Part shown: in pieces, positions 58,981 through 64,000 of the stretch | Numbering within the stretch: position 1 is the stretch's first letter | Layout of the letters: the number at the start of each line of letters is the position of its first letter | Source of the DNA: Nannobrachium achirus | Lineage: Eukaryota; Chordata; Actinopteri; Myctophiformes; Myctophidae | Assembly: GCA_963921795.1 (NCBI GenBank) | Contig: OY997639.1 | Span: 62,342,894-62,406,893 of the forward strand | DNA length: 64,000 nucleotides | Reading direction: 5' to 3' | Position numbers and translations under genes: made by a program | The notes under the pieces: generated by a model | What the model was told of the DNA's origin: nothing | What the model saw: the letters and a program-made list of their open reading frames with translations, nothing else | The model's database searches: none

Positions 58981-59561
58981 CCGTCGGAGAGAGAGATGGA
59001 GGTAGAGAGAGAGAGAAGGGGGAGAAGGAGGGAGGGAGGGAGCAGGGAGGAGAAGGAGGTGCAGAGGGCCACAACTCTGAAGAGGGAGGGGACCAGAGAG
59101 AGAGAGAGAGAGAGAGAGAAGGGGTTTTCTTTCTATTGCGTTGGCCAGTCTGTCTTCTCTTCTCCCTCCAGAGAGTCACCTTATAGCTGCTGCCTGGGGA
59201 AGGTTCTGCTGTAGGCCAAAGCTATTTGGGCTACGGTGATATTTTCTCGTGATGAAGCATATGAGTCGCACACAGACAGTCGTTCTTTGTTCGTATTATG
59301 GTCTACAGTGGCCTTAATATAATAGTCAAGGTCTTAAAAGTCAATAGCTAAAAATGTATTTATTGGCGATAGGGATTACATTTAATAGGCCTAATTAATA
59401 ATATGAGACTTATGGGGATGACTAAACCATCTCTGAATTCATTTGGGGGGTAAAGAGAGAGACCTAATTTCATCTGTAGATTAAGCACTTTAACACGATG
59501 AATAGAATATACACCCCTTTTTATAGCATCTATCCGTGTGCAGGTCTGACGTTACCTAAAA

Positions 59562-59562
59562 C

Positions 59563-59613
<51 letters not shown>
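59562..59613. repeat. (CTGT)n microsatellite
   Basis: About 13 CTGT units. Confidence 0.96.
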
Positions 59614-59614
<1 letters not shown>

Positions 59615-59723
59615 TGTCTCCAGACGACGAGGGCACAGCCACTACACACTTGAGTCAGTCTGTGAAAACCTTTTGCAGCGGTGTGTCCAGTCAAGCGGGT
59701 CTGCAAACCTCCTCCTCCCTTTG

Positions 59724-59726
<3 letters not shown>

Positions 59727-59781
<55 letters not shown>
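59727..59781. repeat. (CT)n microsatellite
   Basis: About 55 bp of CT, upstream of a CG-richer stretch at 59800-59960 with no assignable gene. Confidence 0.96.
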
Positions 59782-59783
<2 letters not shown>

Positions 59784-60694
59784 CCTTCACGCAGCCCCCT
59801 GTCCCGGCTCCTATTGTGTAGTAACCATGGCAACGGTGGTGGTGAAGATCGACGCACTGCGCCTGCGCGTCTACCTTATTCCTTCTCTCTCATTCACACA
59901 CCACGAGCACGGCTCGTGCTCCCTCTGCTGCCAGCCTGCCACGCTTGCTGCGTGCAGGCAGCACAAGGTACCTGTTATTACCTTGGCCTCCAAAAGGCAG
60001 ATCTTTGCTCCCATCAATTTTGATTTGACATGATTCAGGCCTACTTCACAAGGTAAAGGATTGTAGGCTACTGCTTTGGCACTATCGCAGGCAGTGCAAT
60101 TCTTGTACACAGACCCTTCCCTTCTATTTTATAAAAATAAATAATAATGATAATATTGACACTTTAGACATTTACAGACGTTCTTAATCACTCTCTGCTG
60201 CGACTCCAGAACTGCCGCACACCTGCTGCGCAATGCACAATGGGACGTTGGAAACTTGTGGATATGAATAATAATAATAATTATTATTGTTGTTAGACTT
60301 TTATTATTATTACATGCCAACATGCCACAGGACAATATGACAAATGTGGTTTATAAACCTGTCTTTTGGTGGCGATGTTTGCTGAAGTATTCAAGGGCAC
60401 AAGCAAAAGCAGGCAAATGTTACAAAATGTAAATACAGACCTACAGTAGGCCTATAGGGAAATTGCCCCAGGCGTCTATTACTTTTCCAGTCCTGTGTCA
60501 TTCAAGGTGTCACTCTCCACACAATCAGCCTCAATAGTCTTGTTGCACTGTGGTTGTATCCACACAGTAAATCCTCTTAATTCCACCGCAAACAGAACAG
60601 AACTGGATTTACACAAATGCTTGAATGGTTTGGATTGATATAAGCAGAACAAATACACATGCAATTATAGGTTTGAATTTAAAAATTCAATTTC

Positions 60695-60700
60695 TTTATT
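60695..60700 (-). terminator. eno2: eno2 polyadenylation signal (AATAAA on minus strand)
   Basis: CAATAAAG on the minus strand about 600 bases after the eno2 stop. The stretch between is a plausible 3' UTR, with an A-run at 60829-60847. Confidence 0.6.
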
Positions 60701-61150
60701 GACTTTTGGCAATTTTAAACCTTATACTGAAGTAGCAACAGATATAGTCCAGTGACAAGCTACTGGGGGTTTCCCCCACATGGCGCAGGAGAAGAGGACA
60801 AAGAGAACAGAACAGTAGGACAAACTTAAAAAAAAAAAAAAAAAAAACTTTTGAAGAGTCAAACGGAGACGGAAGGCGGATCAGGGGAGAGGGGGAGAGA
60901 AAAGAACTTGAACAGTGGAAAGAGGAAAGTGCTGGTGTGTGCAGTGAGGAGAAACACTCATTTGTCCCCCACCAGTATTTGTGTCCAGGTTTTGCTGTGA
61001 TCAGCTGTAGCCAGTTTGTGCAGAAACCCATCGAAGTCTCAGTATATCTACAAGCTGCGAGAGCATTTCTCTGATTTTAAAAGTAATTTATCTTAATGTG
61101 ATTTACGATAGTTTAGTGTGCTTAGAGCAGTTTTTCAGAGGGGGAGATCT

Positions 61151-61185
61151 GTGTGTGTGTGTGTGTGTGTGTGTATGTGAGTGTG

Positions 61186-61237
<52 letters not shown>

Positions 61238-61279
61238 TGTGTTTGTGTGCGTGTGCGTGTGTGTGCGTGTGTGTGTGCT
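61151..61279. repeat. (GT)n/(GTGC)n microsatellite in eno2 3' UTR
   Basis: Compound GT and TGCG repeat starting only 25 bases past the eno2 stop codon, so probably transcribed in the 3' UTR. Confidence 0.95.
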
Positions 61280-61303
61280 TGTCCCTGCCACCAGCCCTGG
61301 CAC

Positions 61304-63786
<2,483 letters not shown>

Positions 63787-64000
63787 TCATTAACACACTT
63801 ATACCACACAATAGACTAATTAGCTCGGAAGTAACAACAGTTAATTACAGGATCACTATCTGACATGGTTATTGTGTGCACTCATTATGCATGCACTGTT
63901 GAGGGTGTATATTGTTGTACACTGTACAGTATATGTTGTTGATTATTTCTGGTGTTTCTTTTGATTGTGATGTATTTTACCCTGCTGTATCTACAGTACC

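Noticed and set aside
59614..60033. 139-codon plus-strand frame with poly(Ser-Leu)
   Set aside because: Most of it is the (CT)n repeat; no homology or gene signals.

Overview
The window is nuclear DNA from a ray-finned (teleost) fish. The evidence is intron-rich vertebrate genes, long CA/GT microsatellites, fish-type tRNA-derived SINE fragments and many short hAT-like DNA transposons with 8-bp target-site duplications. I cannot name the species from the sequence. Gene content and order (lpcat3, tpi1, atn1, eno2) match the neighbourhood known in human at 12p13.31.

Layout, left to right: (1) 2-20.7 kb, minus strand: the first nine coding exons of lpcat3, a membrane-bound lysophospholipid acyltransferase; its 3' exons lie off the left edge. 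(2) 20.7-27.8 kb: repeat-filled intergenic DNA. (3) 27.86-32.31 kb, plus strand: complete seven-exon tpi1 (triosephosphate isomerase), with an apparent stop-loss extension. (4) 35.17-36.98 kb, plus strand: a three-exon gene for a 307-residue protein with three C2H2 zinc fingers. (5) 37-41.3 kb: intergenic DNA. (6) 41.34-53.28 kb, minus strand: complete coding region of atn1 (atrophin-1), nine coding exons and 1761 codons. (7) 53.4-60.7 kb: upstream region of atn1 with simple repeats, a fold-back element and CT-rich DNA. (8) 61.3-63.75 kb, minus strand: the last three exons of eno2 (gamma-enolase); the rest lies off the right edge.

The genes do not form an operon. tpi1 and eno2 are both glycolytic, atn1 is a nuclear transcriptional co-repressor, lpcat3 remodels phospholipids and the zinc-finger protein is a probable DNA-binding regulator. 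What links them is shared vertebrate synteny.

The most striking observation is intron 2 of the zinc-finger gene. It is exactly one hAT-like transposon (35717-36463) plus one copy of its 8-bp target-site duplication CTCGCAGG. The duplicated target supplies the acceptor AG and the G of the donor GT, so precise splicing restores the pre-insertion reading frame. This is the signature of intron creation by a DNA transposon (introner-like). That transposon carries a second hAT-like element nested within it, with its own perfect 8-bp duplication. A second theme is a palindrome (arm AGCAGATCTACAAGC, inverted partner GCTTGTAGATC) that recurs about 15 times, often in the middle of elements whose termini are otherwise unrelated. 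Other notable items are five fold-back elements of 400-700 bp, an eight-copy 67-bp minisatellite that amplifies the end of an atn1 exon with its splice donor, and a nine-residue tail on Tpi1.
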